Shown one piece after another: positions 9,204-18,597 of a stretch of 38,274 bases of DNA (its first letter is position 1; each line of letters opens with the position of its first letter). The notes under the pieces are model-generated. The model searched no databases and was not told where the DNA came from. It saw only the letters and a program-made list of their open reading frames with translations. Where the stretch lies: contig CAVQFO010000045.1 in NCBI GenBank assembly GCA_963711725.1, positions 1 through 38,274 on the forward strand, in the 5' to 3' direction. The translations under genes were made by a program, and so were the position numbers. The stretch comes from CAVQFO01 sp963711725 (GTDB lineage Bacteria > Pseudomonadota > Gammaproteobacteria > Nitrococcales > Aquisalimonadaceae).

Positions 9204-9698
9204 TCAGCGGCCGGCCGAGACGCCGACCCTATGGTCTTGGCGAATGCGTTCAAGCAGCCCCAGGCTCGCGGCCTCGACCAGATCCAAGACCCAATCGAAA
9301 CCCTTCTCGCCGCCGTAGTACGGGTCCGGCACCTCGTCTGCATCGGCATCCGGGGCGAATTCCAGGAACAACGACAGGCGATTGCGATATTGAGGGGGGC
9401 ATTCCGCTTCCAGGATTTCCAGATTATAGCGGTCCATGGCCAGGATATAGTCGAAGTACCCGAAGTCCTCGGGTGTAACCTGCCGCGCCCGCAGACTGCC
9501 CAGATCCACGCCCCGCCGCAGAGCCGCCGCCCGAGCCCTGTGATCCGGCGTCTTGCCGATGTGATAGGCATGTGTACCCGCCGAATCGATCTCGATTTCC
9601 CCTTCCAGGCCCTCTTTCCGCAGTAGTTCCTGAAATACCCCTTCCGCCGTGGGTGAGCGACAAATATTGCCCATGCAAACGAAAAGGACTCTGACCAT
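9204..9698 (-). CDS. low molecular weight protein-tyrosine phosphatase
   Basis: This cytoplasmic phosphatase hydrolyses phosphotyrosine. The P-loop is at the very N-terminus, VCMGNICRSP with nucleophile Cys8 and Arg14. The general acid is Asp125 in VPDPYYGG. The 164-residue length is normal. It sits between rne and the kdsB-lpxK cluster, the same place as ptpA in Pseudomonas (from memory). That position does not make it a capsule Wzb-type enzyme, since no kinase or polysaccharide genes are nearby. Its substrate cannot be inferred. Confidence 0.93.
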   Translation of the reverse strand: MVRVLFVCMGNICRSPTAEGVFQELLRKEGLEGEIEIDSAGTHAYHIGKTPDHRARAAALRRGVDLGSLRARQVTPEDFGYFDYILAMDRYNLEILEAECPPQYRNRLSLFLEFAPDADADEVPDPYYGGEKGFDWVLDLVEAASLGLLERIRQDHRVGVSAGR

Positions 9699-9764
9699 CG
9701 AAACCTACCCCGTAGTTCTTTGCGGTATGATGACCGCTGACTTGGACCTGTGTGCGGACAGACG

Positions 9765-10043
9765 ATGGTAGCAACACCGCTGACGTCGAACCATCTCCGG
9801 AACCTGATCGGGCACGCGGTGGAATTCCGTGGCCGCCGACTGCGTATTGTGGAGGTGTTGGAGGACGGGCCCTCGCTGGTGCTTGAGCAGGCGCAGGGTA
9901 CCGGTTCGATCCACGGCAATCAGTACGGTGAAGTCGGGCGACGCAGTCCGGACACCTGGACGCTGCAGGTATTTGCCTCCGACGGTGTCACGCTAAACCC
10001 GTTGATCGCGGAGCTGAGATTGGACGTCCTGATCGATTCCTGA
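9765..10043 (+). CDS. conserved small protein, function unknown
   Basis: This 92-residue protein starts MVATPLTSNHLRNLIGHAVE and ends AELRLDVLIDS. I do not recognise a family. An upstream in-frame ATG at 9750 would add five residues; neither start has a clear ribosome site. There is no signal peptide, membrane segment or cysteine motif. Alternating hydrophobic residues (VEFRGRRLRIVEVLEDGPSL) suggest a small beta-rich domain. It is divergent from the phosphatase gene (66 nt apart) and convergent with kdsB (14 nt apart). Its codon use looks like its neighbours, and the frame stays open across the whole space between two confident genes, so I believe it is real. Confidence 0.65.
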   Translation: MVATPLTSNHLRNLIGHAVEFRGRRLRIVEVLEDGPSLVLEQAQGTGSIHGNQYGEVGRRSPDTWTLQVFASDGVTLNPLIAELRLDVLIDS

Positions 10044-10057
10044 GGTGACGACGGGGT

Positions 10058-10831
10058 TCAGCCCTGTCCGCCCAAGACCTTTTCCGCTTCCGCCAGATCC
10101 TCCGGGGTATCGATCCCCGGCCCCGGCATTTCCGCCGCGATTCCCACGTGGATCCGTGCTCCGTGCCACAAGGCGCGCAACTGCTCCAGCGATTCCACCT
10201 GCTCCAACTCACAGGCCGGAAGCTCCGGGTAGCGCCTCAGGAAACCCGCCCGGTAGGCGTAAATGCCCAGGTGCCGCAGATACCCGCTCAATCGCTCGGA
10301 ACTGTCGGCCGCATGCCCCACCCGCGCACGGTCCCAAGGAATGGGAGCCCGGCTGAAGTAGAGCGCGCAGCCGTCGCCCCGGCGGACCACTTTGACGATG
10401 TTGGGGTTATGCAGCTCCCGGCCGGAGACCAGCGGCACCGCTAAGGTCCCCATTTCGGCCTCGCCAAGGCTTTGCAGATCTCTTGCCACCTGGGCAATCA
10501 ACACGCCGGGCATGAACGGTTCATCGCCCTGGAGATTGACCACGACGTGGTCGTCATCCCATTGCCGCTCGGTAGCCACTTCGGCAAGGCGGTCCGTGCC
10601 CGAAGGGTGATCGGCCCGGGTCATGGCCACCTCCACGCCCGCCGCTCGCGCGGCCTCGGCAATGCGGCTGTCGTCGGTGGCGACCAGCACTTCGTCGGCA
10701 CCGCTCGCGCGGGCGCGTTGGCACACATGCGCGAGCACGGGCCGCCCGCCCAGGTCGGCAAGCGGTTTGCCCGGGAACCGAGTGGAACCGTACCGAGCCG
10801 GAATCACGACACTGAACGGCCGACCGCTCAT
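10058..10831 (-). CDS. kdsB: 3-deoxy-manno-octulosonate cytidylyltransferase
   Basis: KdsB activates Kdo with CTP to CMP-Kdo for the LPS inner core. Hallmarks are VVIPARYGSTRFPGKPL (residues 8-24), VATDDSRI, HPSGTDRLAEV, VVNLQGDEPF, and ALYFSRAPIPWDR, followed by the LGIYAYRAGFL segment. The 257 residues and C-terminal GPGIDTPEDL-type end are complete. The start overlaps the lpxK stop by ATGA at 10828-10831, so translation is coupled. The small Trm112/YcaR-type gene often found between lpxK and kdsB is absent here. Confidence 0.97.
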   Translation of the reverse strand: MSGRPFSVVIPARYGSTRFPGKPLADLGGRPVLAHVCQRARASGADEVLVATDDSRIAEAARAAGVEVAMTRADHPSGTDRLAEVATERQWDDDHVVVNLQGDEPFMPGVLIAQVARDLQSLGEAEMGTLAVPLVSGRELHNPNIVKVVRRGDGCALYFSRAPIPWDRARVGHAADSSERLSGYLRHLGIYAYRAGFLRRYPELPACELEQVESLEQLRALWHGARIHVGIAAEMPGPGIDTPEDLAEAEKVLGGQG

Positions 10832-11847
10832 GACGCCTGGCGCAGCCGACGTCGCCGGGCCTTTCCTTCCAGGGACGCTTGCACCTTGGATTTCAACGCC
10901 CGCTCGGTCTCGGCGGTCAGTACGGTCTCAGCGGGCACGGCCCATTGGGTCTTTCCGCAGAAAGCCACACATTTCACGGCGTCCTTCTCGGTCATCAGCA
11001 CCGGAAGCCTGTCGTCGAAGTTGATGTCCTTGGCGCAGAAGGCATAGTGATCGGCAAGCGGATGCGGAATCACCTCGATTCCGTACCGCGCCAGCGCAGC
11101 GAAAAAGCGGCTGGGATTGCCGATTCCCGCCAGGGCGTGAACCTTCTGGCCGGAAAACTCCGTAAGGGAAACCGGATCGCCCTCGCCGCACAAGGGCCGC
11201 GCCTTGTCCACTCTGAGCGTGAAATAGTAGGGCGTGAGCCAGGACGGCCCACCATTGGATATGAGCAAATCCACGCCGCGCAGCCGGCCCTTGGGCTCGC
11301 GCAGCGGACCGGCAGGCAGGCATTGGCCGTTGCCCAGGCCCCGCGCGGCGTCGATCACCACGATTTCCAGATCCCGGCGGAGGCGGTAGTGCTGCAAGCC
11401 GTCATCCGAGACGATCACGTCACAGCCGAACTGCTCGATCAGCGCCTCGCAGGAGGCCACGCGGTCGGGGCCGGCCATCACCGGGCAGTCCGTGCGTTGC
11501 GCGAGCAGTACCGGCTCGTCGCCCACCGCGAAAGGGTCGCTGTCGGATTTGACTAGTTGTGGCCATTGGGTCGCGCTACCACCGTAGCCGCGAATGATGA
11601 TACCGGGATTACGACCGCAGGCCTTGAGGTAGTGGACCAGCCAGAGGACCAACGGTGTCTTGCCGGTGCCGCCGACGAAGATATTGCCCACCACCAATAC
11701 CGGCACAGGCATGCGTACCCGCTTCAGGATCCCCAGCCGGTAACCCCAGCGCCGCACCGCCATCAAGCTGCGATAGAGCCAGGAGGCCGGTAGCAAAGAA
11801 AACGACCGCGGCGTCATCCGCAGCCAGAACTCGGGGAAACCGGTCAT
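10828..11847 (-). CDS. lpxK: tetraacyldisaccharide 4'-kinase
   Basis: LpxK phosphorylates the 4'-position of the lipid A disaccharide at the inner membrane. An N-terminal hydrophobic anchor (FSLLPASWLYRSLMAVRRWG) precedes the P-loop VGGTGKTP at about residues 58-65. IIIRGYGG, VGDEPVLLA, DVIVSDDGLQHYRL and CLPAGPLREP follow in family order. The length is 339 residues, normal. It lies 42 nt after msbA and overlaps kdsB by 4 nt, forming one LPS unit. Confidence 0.97.
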   Translation of the reverse strand: MTGFPEFWLRMTPRSFSLLPASWLYRSLMAVRRWGYRLGILKRVRMPVPVLVVGNIFVGGTGKTPLVLWLVHYLKACGRNPGIIIRGYGGSATQWPQLVKSDSDPFAVGDEPVLLAQRTDCPVMAGPDRVASCEALIEQFGCDVIVSDDGLQHYRLRRDLEIVVIDAARGLGNGQCLPAGPLREPKGRLRGVDLLISNGGPSWLTPYYFTLRVDKARPLCGEGDPVSLTEFSGQKVHALAGIGNPSRFFAALARYGIEVIPHPLADHYAFCAKDINFDDRLPVLMTEKDAVKCVAFCGKTQWAVPAETVLTAETERALKSKVQASLEGKARRRRLRQAS

Positions 11848-11889
11848 GCGCGCTGCCTCTCCGCCACCATGGGAAGCCCGCCGTGAGGC

Positions 11890-13680
11890 TTAAACATGCG
11901 CCGCTCGCGCGGACGTCTCCCGAAACTGAATACGGTGCAAGGCCGCATAGTGCCCGTCCTTCTCTAGCAATTCGCTATGCCGGCCTTCTTCAACAACCCG
12001 CCCCTGATCGAGAACCACGATCCGATCGGCGTTTTCGATGGTCGACAGACGATGCGCGATAACCAGCGTTGTGCGGCTTCGCATGAGCCCCTCCAACGCG
12101 GATTGAATATGCTTTTCCGCTTCGGAATCCAAGGCCGAAGTGGCCTCATCCAAGATAAGAATGGGCGCATTCTTATACAAGGCGCGTGCAATAGCCAGCC
12201 TCTGGCGCTGGCCTCCGGAGAGCATGACACCGTTTTCGCCGATCACGGTCTCGAATCCTTCGGGCAGCCGCTCGATGAACTCCAGCGCGTGGGCGGCCTC
12301 GGCGGCGTCACGAATGGCTTCCATGTCGAGATTTTCCTTGTCCCCGTAAGCAATATTCGCGGCCAGCGTATCGTTGAACAGAACCACCTGCTGGCTGACG
12401 ATGGCGATTTGTCGGCGCAGATCGTCCAGCCGGTAATCCGCGATCGGCTGGCCGTCGAGCAGAATCCGACCCTCATGCACCTGGTAGAACCGGGGCAGCA
12501 GGCTCACCAATGTGGATTTGCCGCTGCCTGAGCGCCCGACTAGGGCCACGGTCTCGCCGGAAGCGATAGTCAGGTTTACGTTCCTGAGTACCGTCTCGCC
12601 GTCTTCCTTGTAGGCAAAGCTCACATCCTCGTAGCGCACATCGCCCCGGGCGCGATCGAGGCTGAGGGTGCCGTGGTCGGGTTCCGGTTCTTCGTCCAGC
12701 AGGTCGAAGATGCTCTCACCCGCCGCGATACCCCGCTGCAGCTGGGAATTGACGTCCGTGAGCCGCTTGAGCGGTTGCATGAGGAGGAGCATGGCGGCAA
12801 TGAACGAGACAAAGGTACCCGCTGTGATGGACTCGCGAATCTGAGCCAGGGTCGCAAGATAAACCACCAGGGCCAGGGCACAGGCGGCCAGAAACTGCAC
12901 GAACGGCGTGCTGAAGGCCCGGGTCGCCACGTATTTCATCGCCTGGCTGCGGTTACGTTCGTTGGCTTTTTCGAACCGGCCCTTCTCGTAGGCCTGGGCA
13001 CCGAAAGTCTTGATGACCACATGCCCGTGCACGGCGTCTTCCGCCACTTGGGCCACGTCCCCTACGGATATCTGGATACGGCGGCTCAGGCGCCGGAAGC
13101 GCTTGCTGATGCTCATGATGATGACCATCACCACCGGCCCCAGTCCCAGGAAGATCAGGGCCAGCCATGGGCTGATATAGAACATGTAGCCCATCAGGAA
13201 AATCACGGTGAAACTGTCCCGAACCAGCGTGGTTACCGCGCTGGTGGCGGCGGTGGCCACCTGTTCCACGTCGTAGGTGAGCTTCGACAGCAGAATGCCG
13301 GGCGAACTGTCGTCGAAAAACGCGGTGGGCATCCGCAGGATGCGGTCGAATGTGGCGCCCCGCAGGGTCTTGATGATTTGCCGCCCCACCCAGGAAAGCC
13401 CATAGGAGGACACGAAATTCGCCGCCCCCCGGACGATGAAGATCGTAATCAGGCCCAGCGGCACCAGCTTGATGATGGTGGGATCCTGCTTGACGAAGCT
13501 GCCGTCGATCATCGGCTTGATGATCCAGGCGAAGCTGGTCTCGGTGCCGGCGGTGGCGATCATCGCGACAATCGCCGCCGCCGCCACGCGCCAGTGCCGC
13601 TTCGCGATCCGGAGCAGGCGAAGGTAGATGTCCCAACTGCTGCGATTCGCGGTATTACGGCGCTCTCGAAGCTTACTCAT
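11890..13680 (-). CDS. msbA: lipid A export ATP-binding/permease protein MsbA
   Basis: MsbA flips lipid A core across the inner membrane. The ATG at 13680 (MSKLRERRNTANRSSWDIYL) gives 596 residues, close to the usual ~582; an in-frame extension to 13776 would lie inside exbD and is unlikely. Six membrane helices fill residues ~25-310. The ATPase domain has Walker A GRSGSGKST (near 383), Q-loop IVSQQVVLFN, signature LSGGQRQRL (near 485), Walker B LILDEATSALDSE (near 508) and H-loop IAHRLST. The first 8 nt overlap the exbD stop (ATGAGTAA), so it is coupled to the ExbBD genes. Confidence 0.96.
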   Translation of the reverse strand: MSKLRERRNTANRSSWDIYLRLLRIAKRHWRVAAAAIVAMIATAGTETSFAWIIKPMIDGSFVKQDPTIIKLVPLGLITIFIVRGAANFVSSYGLSWVGRQIIKTLRGATFDRILRMPTAFFDDSSPGILLSKLTYDVEQVATAATSAVTTLVRDSFTVIFLMGYMFYISPWLALIFLGLGPVVMVIIMSISKRFRRLSRRIQISVGDVAQVAEDAVHGHVVIKTFGAQAYEKGRFEKANERNRSQAMKYVATRAFSTPFVQFLAACALALVVYLATLAQIRESITAGTFVSFIAAMLLLMQPLKRLTDVNSQLQRGIAAGESIFDLLDEEPEPDHGTLSLDRARGDVRYEDVSFAYKEDGETVLRNVNLTIASGETVALVGRSGSGKSTLVSLLPRFYQVHEGRILLDGQPIADYRLDDLRRQIAIVSQQVVLFNDTLAANIAYGDKENLDMEAIRDAAEAAHALEFIERLPEGFETVIGENGVMLSGGQRQRLAIARALYKNAPILILDEATSALDSEAEKHIQSALEGLMRSRTTLVIAHRLSTIENADRIVVLDQGRVVEEGRHSELLEKDGHYAALHRIQFRETSARAAHV

Positions 13681-14092
13681 GCTTCTCCGGTACGGTTGCG
13701 ATCGCCACCTGCGAGATTCCGACCCGCCCCGCGGCGTCCAACGCCCGGACCACGTCCTCGTGGGGCGTCTTGGCATCGGCGCGTACCACCAACGGAGTCG
13801 GGTTGGTCTGATCCCATTCGTCCGACAGGGCCTTCTCGATGGTCTCGCGTTTGCGGTTCACCAGGGCCTTGCCGTTCAGGAAGTACTCGCCGTCGGCGGT
13901 AATGGTCAGTTCCAGTTGTTGCTGTTGCTCGGACTTCGCCGCCTGGGTGGACTCCGGCAGGGTGATTTTCAAATTGCTCTGGTGGACGAAGGTCGTACTG
14001 ACCATGAAGAAGATGAGCATGAGGAAGACCACGTCGATCAGCGGCGTGATATCCAGGGTCAGCTCTTCACGGTTGCGTGGGCGGATATTCAT
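13673..14092 (-). CDS. exbD: ExbD/TolR-family biopolymer transport protein
   Basis: ExbD-type proteins form, with ExbB, a proton-driven motor in the inner membrane. One membrane helix near the N-terminus (DITPLIDVVFLMLIFFMV) carries the proton-site aspartate, Asp20. A ~95-residue periplasmic domain follows, ending VRALDAAGRVGISQVAIATV. The length of 139 is standard. It starts 3 nt after exbB ends and its stop overlaps the msbA start. No tonB or TonB-dependent receptor is nearby, so the partner is unknown. Confidence 0.93.
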   Translation of the reverse strand: MNIRPRNREELTLDITPLIDVVFLMLIFFMVSTTFVHQSNLKITLPESTQAAKSEQQQQLELTITADGEYFLNGKALVNRKRETIEKALSDEWDQTNPTPLVVRADAKTPHEDVVRALDAAGRVGISQVAIATVPEKHE

Positions 14093-14095
14093 GGG

Positions 14096-14726
14096 TCAGC
14101 CCCGAAAATCCCGGTCCCGCTCGCGCTGGCCCTGGATAACCTCGACCAGCTTCAGCGACTCCTGTTCCATCTCCACGGTCAGGGAATCCACCAGACCGCG
14201 AAAATAGCGGTGCGCCATCAGGCTGGGAATGGCGACGCTCAAACCGGCCGCCGTGGTAATCAGTGCCTGGGAAATGCCGCCGGCCAGCGAGCGTGGCATT
14301 GCCGACGCCGTGTACGCTGATCGCCGAGAACACCTGGATCATGCCCACCACCGTGCCCAGCAGGCCGAACAGCGGGCTGACGGAGGCGACGGTACCCAGG
14401 GTATTGAGAAAGCGCTCCAACCGGTGGGCTTCGTGGCGACCGGCGTCTTCGATCGCTTCCACCATCACGGTGCGCTCGTGCTGCATGTTCATCAGCCCTG
14501 CGGCCAGCATCCGGCCCAGCGGCGAGCTTTCCCGCAACTGTTTGACCTGATTGGCGTCCAGGGTCTGATTCTTGACCTGATGCCAAACCTGGGCGACCAG
14601 ATGCCTGGGTAGAATGCGGCGGCGTTGGAGCGTCCAGAAGCGCTCGCCGATAATCGCCAAGGCCAGTACCGAACAAGCGATGATCGGCACCATGAGCCAA
14701 CCGCCGGCTTTAACGAGTTCCCACAC
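14096..14726 (-). CDS. exbB: ExbB/TolQ-family motor protein, one frameshift
   Basis: This is the multi-spanning partner of ExbD. The probable GTG start at 14726 gives VWELVKAGGWLMVPIIACSV, with a GGAAAG site 5 nt upstream. The first helix is residues ~8-30. FLNTLGTVASVSPLFGLLGTVVGMIQVF is the conserved second helix region, shown here only to identify the family. The frame changes near 14289: deleting one base gives NATLLAGGISQALITTAAGL, after which the third helix and tail (SLKLVEVIQGQ) continue to 14096. The corrected length of about 209 is normal for the family. Confidence 0.9.
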
Positions 14727-14728
14727 TG

Positions 14729-17161
14729 TTACTTTCCGCTGTTTAGGATCTGTAAACCCAAGCCGGGCGCGATGCGCCGGCCGCATTTCCCGCAAGACAA
14801 GGTGGAGGGATCATACTGGATTTCGGCAGCATACCGAAACCATGGCCCCGCGCAACCGCTAACGCCTTCACACCTTACCTGCACATGCCAGTAGCGCCCC
14901 CGGTCGATGCGGTTGGCCCCGGTCGGTTCCACCACCTGCCCTGCCAGGGAGAAACTGAGCGCGCCGGTATCACGAGGTGACGTACTGCCGAGCACCGGCA
15001 CGCCGATACCGGCGGCGGACCACCGCACGCGGGAAACCATACCGATTACGGTATCCAGCCGGAAACACGACGATCTCCGGCGCCACGGCATCCACGAACG
15101 CGCGGGTGGAGGACCCCGCACTGCCGTGATGCGGGGCGACCAGCAGGTCGGCCGCCAGCTGCTGACGGCGTCGGGCGACCAAATCCCGCTCCTGCTTGGC
15201 CTGAATGTCTCCGGTAATCAGGGCGCGGGCACCCTTGGCGGTCACCGCCAGGACACACGAGGCCGCGTTGCCCGAGGCCTGCCACGGTCCGTTGGGATGC
15301 AGAACCTGGAATCGGACGCCGTCCCAGGTCCACTGCTGCCCGGCGGCGCAGGGCGTTTCGAGCCGGGTCTCCGGCAGTCGTTCGCCCGAATCGATCTCAC
15401 CCACCGGCAAGGCCTTCAGTACGGCGGCCGTTCCGCCATCGTGGTCGCTATCGCCGTGACTGATAATCAGCCGGTCAATCCGTCCTATACCGCGGTTCCT
15501 GAGGTAGGGAACGACCACCGCCGAGCCCGCATCAAAGCTCCCGCTGAATCGCGGCCCGGTGTCGTAGACCAGGACGTGGTGCCGGGTACGCACCACCACC
15601 GATTCGCCCTGCCCCACGTCCAGAACCGTCAAGCGAGCGGTTCCGGCGGTTGGTGCCGCCGGGCGGCCCAGAAGAACCGGAAGCAGCAGCGCCGGAACCA
15701 GATACCGTGGCGCCCAACCCTTGGGCGCCACGGCGAGTACCGCCGCAGCCCCGGCGGCGAGCACTGCCCAAACAGCCGGCTCCGCCGGATACAACGAGTC
15801 TCCGCCCCATCGGGCGACCCAATGCAGGCCCGCCAGACCCGCGTCGGCGACGCTTGCCGCCGCATTGCAACAGCTCGGTGGCGAGCCACGGCCAGAGCGC
15901 CAGCAGCGCACACCCGGCCAGGACCAGCGGCACGATGGCGATCGTGACCACGGGAATGGCGACCAGGTTCACCAGTGGCGCCGACCAACTGACCTGGCCG
16001 AACCAAAGCGCCGTCAGCGGCAGCAGCCCCACCCACAACACACCTTGCACGGCCAGCCAGCGCCATGACCCACCGCGCGGTCGAATAGCGGCCGACGCCT
16101 GTGGCGATCAGAACCCCCACCGCGCCGAACGATAACCAGAATCCGGGAGACAGCGGCGCCAGCGGATCCCAGGCAAGCACGGCGGCCAACGCCGCCAACC
16201 ATAGGTCGAACGGTCGCGCGCGGCGGCGGAACAGGCTCACTCCGGCCGCGCCAACGACCATTAGCAACGCCCGTTGAGTCGGCAGCGAGAAGCCCGCCAG
16301 CGCGGCATACGCGGCGGCCGCCGCGACCGCCCCGCACCGACCCGCCAAAGGTGCCGGAACCAACAGGCAAAGCCGGGGAAATCTCCTCCACAGTCCGCCG
16401 AACAGAAACAGCCCCGCCAAGGCGACCATTCCCACATGGAGGCCGGATATGGCCACCAGATGCCCGGTCCCGGTTGATCTCAACAAGCGCCAGGTGTCGT
16501 CGCCGATCAGCCGTCGATCCCCCACTGCCAGCGCAATCACCACGCCCAGGCTGGCATGTCCGGCGAGTACAGCTTCCAGGCGTCGGCTCAAACGCTCTCG
16601 CAGCGAATCCAATCCCGCCGGACCCGACAACCGCCGCGCATCCCGGGGCGAACGCACGTAGCCCACGGCGTCAACCCCATTGGCGAACAGCCAGGTTTCA
16701 TAGTCGAAGCCCCCGGGATTGCTGAAGCCGTGCGGACGTTTAAGGCGCACCACCAGGCGCCAGCGCTCGCCCGGGTGAAGAGCCGGCGGTTTCCGTGCGT
16801 ACCAACTGAGACGAATCCGGCGCGGGAGCGGACGATCGGCGGGCCAGGGAGTGATCTCGGAGGGTGTAAACCGGAAACGGGTTCGGTGATCTGCCGGTTC
16901 GGGAATGGAGGACACGCGGCCCACCACGGTGACATCGGCACCTTCGAGACTCTGGGGAAGCCGATGGGCCAAGGCCATGGCGCCCACGGCTCCCGCCCAG
17001 GCAACCCCCAGGAACAGCCAGGCGGCCGGCCGGAGCCGTGGCCACCGGAACAAGACCAATGCCGCGCCGGCGAGGGCCGGCCAACACCATGCCGATGGCA
17101 ATGCCGGCAGAAACGCCACCGCCACCATCCCGGTGGCAAATAACACGATCCCTGTGCGCAC
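14729..17161 (-). CDS. comEC: DNA uptake protein ComEC/Rec2, three frameshifts
   Basis: ComEC forms the inner-membrane channel for single-stranded DNA in natural transformation. From the GTG at 17161 come N-terminal membrane helices, then the DUF4131-like soluble part (RIRLSWYARKPPALHPGERW), the competence core (GTGHLVAISGLHVGMVALAG, LPTQRALLMV), more helices, and a metallo-beta-lactamase domain (LTVLDVGQGESVVVRT, ISHGDSDHDGG, LLVAPHHGS). The frame changes near 16060, 15866 and 15020; each piece resumes the family sequence. The 3' end is uncertain: family similarity fades near RYWHVQ (about 14885), although the last frame stays open to 14729. The breaks lie in a non-essential gene, so real decay is possible, but nearby exbB shows the same error type. 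Confidence 0.88.
14828..14855 (-). promoter_or_regulatory. candidate promoter for exbB-exbD-msbA-lpxK-kdsB
   Basis: On the minus strand TTGCGC (14850-14855), a 16-nt spacer and TATGCT (14828-14833) lie about 100 nt before the exbB start. A second possible -10, TATGAT, is at 14810-14815. The site lies within or just past the end of comEC, so the envelope operon could be transcribed separately from comEC. Confidence 0.4.
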
Positions 17162-17369
17162 TGTATTCCTTCCCGAGCCCAAATATGGATAATTGCGCGT
17201 GGACAACCGAATCAGGCAGTCCTGATTTGGAGCCCGCGCCGCACAGAGGCTAGCAGGGGTTGTCCGCAATCGCGAACGTGTCAGGAAGCGCTGATTTCCG
17301 GATTCCGGAGTTCGCCGCGCGCCCTGGACCGCACTGACCCACCGCCTCACCGGGCGCTCGAGTTCTCGC

Positions 17370-17945
17370 ATGCCGAAGAAGTTTTTCAAGCGTTACCTGC
17401 CTGATCCGCACACGATGCGGACGCATAAGCGCTTCCAGTTTTTCGGAAGGCTGCTGCACGACCCCAATCTCTGGCACCTGAACCGCCACAGCCTGTCGGG
17501 CGGATTGGCGGTGGGCCTGTTCGTGGCCTTCATACCGCTGCCGACCCAGATGGTGATCGCCGCCGCTGCGGCCATATTGTTGCGGGTCAATTTCCCGCTA
17601 TCGGTCGCCACGGTCTGGATTACCAATCCCCTGACCATGCCGCCCATGTTCTGGTTTGCCTACAAGGTGGGGGTGTTGATCCTGGGTACGGCAACCGGGC
17701 ATCCGCCCTTCGAGCCGACGCTGGACTGGTTCTGGCAGGAACTGGACACCATCTGGCAGCCCTTCTTCCTGGGCTGCTTCATCTGCGGTTCGGTATCCGC
17801 GCTGGCCGGCTACGGCGTCATCCAGTTGTTGTGGCGCTTGCGGGTACGGCGCCACCTCAAACAGCGCCGGGCAAAGCGCGAGCGCCGTCAGCACGAGAGA
17901 ATCGGACCTGTCAGTCGGAACTCAAGCGACCGTCGTCAATCCTGA
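17370..17945 (+). CDS. DUF2062 membrane protein
   Basis: This 191-residue protein starts MPKKFFKRYLPDPHTMRTHK and carries SLSGGLAVGLFVAFIPLPTQ, the DUF2062 signature, at about residues 44-63. Two or three membrane segments (VIAAAAAILLRVNF, a FWFAYKVGVLILG segment, and FFLGCFICGSVSALAGYGVI) are followed by a basic tail rich in Arg and Gln. The function is unknown; in other Gammaproteobacteria it also sits beside comEC and the lol genes. It is divergent from comEC (208 nt apart) and its last 35 nt overlap the convergent lolD. Confidence 0.9.
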   Translation: MPKKFFKRYLPDPHTMRTHKRFQFFGRLLHDPNLWHLNRHSLSGGLAVGLFVAFIPLPTQMVIAAAAAILLRVNFPLSVATVWITNPLTMPPMFWFAYKVGVLILGTATGHPPFEPTLDWFWQELDTIWQPFFLGCFICGSVSALAGYGVIQLLWRLRVRRHLKQRRAKRERRQHERIGPVSRNSSDRRQS

Positions 17946-18597
17946 TCGTCCTGTCCATGCGGGCGGCCAGCTCCAGGTCGTGGGTCACCATGACCAGGCT
18001 GGTACTGAACTCCCGATTCAGCTCCCGCAGCAGATCGAACACCCCTTCCGCCGTTTGCCGGTCCAGATTGCCCGTGGGCTCATCGGCCAGCACGCATCGC
18101 GGCTCAGTGACCAGCGCCCGGGCAATCGCGGTGCGCTGGCGTTCGCCGCCGGATAGTTCCCCGGGCTTGTGGCTCAACCGGTGCTCCAGGCCCACACGCC
18201 CCAGCACGCGCTCCGCTTCGGCCGCGGCCCGACTCGTGGCCGTACCGCGAATCAACAGAGGCATGGCCACGTTCTCCAGGGCCGTGAACTCCGGCAACAG
18301 ATGGTGGAACTGGTAGATGAACCCCAACATGCGATTGCGCAGCCGTCCGCGCTGGGCGTCGCTGAGCGCATCCAGCGCCTGGCCCGCGACTTCCACCGTG
18401 CCGTTGCTGGGCCGTTCCAATCCGCCCAGAATATGCAGCAGCGTGCTTTTACCCGAGCCCGAGCGGCCCACGACGGCGACTTGCTCGCCTTCGGCGACCT
18501 CCAGATCGATCCCCCGCAGGGCGGAGACGTGAAGCCGGCCTTCGGCGAACACTTTTTCCACATTGCGACACTTCAGCACCGGCGGGTTATCACTCAT
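17911..18597 (-). CDS. lolD: lipoprotein-releasing ABC transporter ATPase LolD
   Basis: LolD powers release of outer-membrane lipoproteins to LolA. Walker A is GRSGSGKST (residues 44-52), the LolD-typical FIYQFHHLLPEFTALENV follows, then signature LSGGERQR and Walker B CVLADEPTG. The start at 18597 (MSDNPPVLKC) gives 228 residues, the family length; longer in-frame starts would lie inside lolF. Its ATG overlaps the upstream stop (ATGAGTGA), so ATPase and permease are made together. Confidence 0.96.
   Translation of the reverse strand: MSDNPPVLKCRNVEKVFAEGRLHVSALRGIDLEVAEGEQVAVVGRSGSGKSTLLHILGGLERPSNGTVEVAGQALDALSDAQRGRLRNRMLGFIYQFHHLLPEFTALENVAMPLLIRGTATSRAAAEAERVLGRVGLEHRLSHKPGELSGGERQRTAIARALVTEPRCVLADEPTGNLDRQTAEGVFDLLRELNREFSTSLVMVTHDLELAARMDRTIRIDDGRLSSD

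Noticed and set aside
9750..9764. Earlier start (MCGQT) for the small unknown gene
   Set aside because: It is possible, but neither start has a ribosome site; the ATG at 9765 was chosen as the more conservative boundary.
13681..13776. Upstream start giving a 628-residue MsbA
   Set aside because: The extra residues are Arg-rich shadow sequence inside exbD; the ATG at 13680 gives the family N-terminus and a stop-start overlap.
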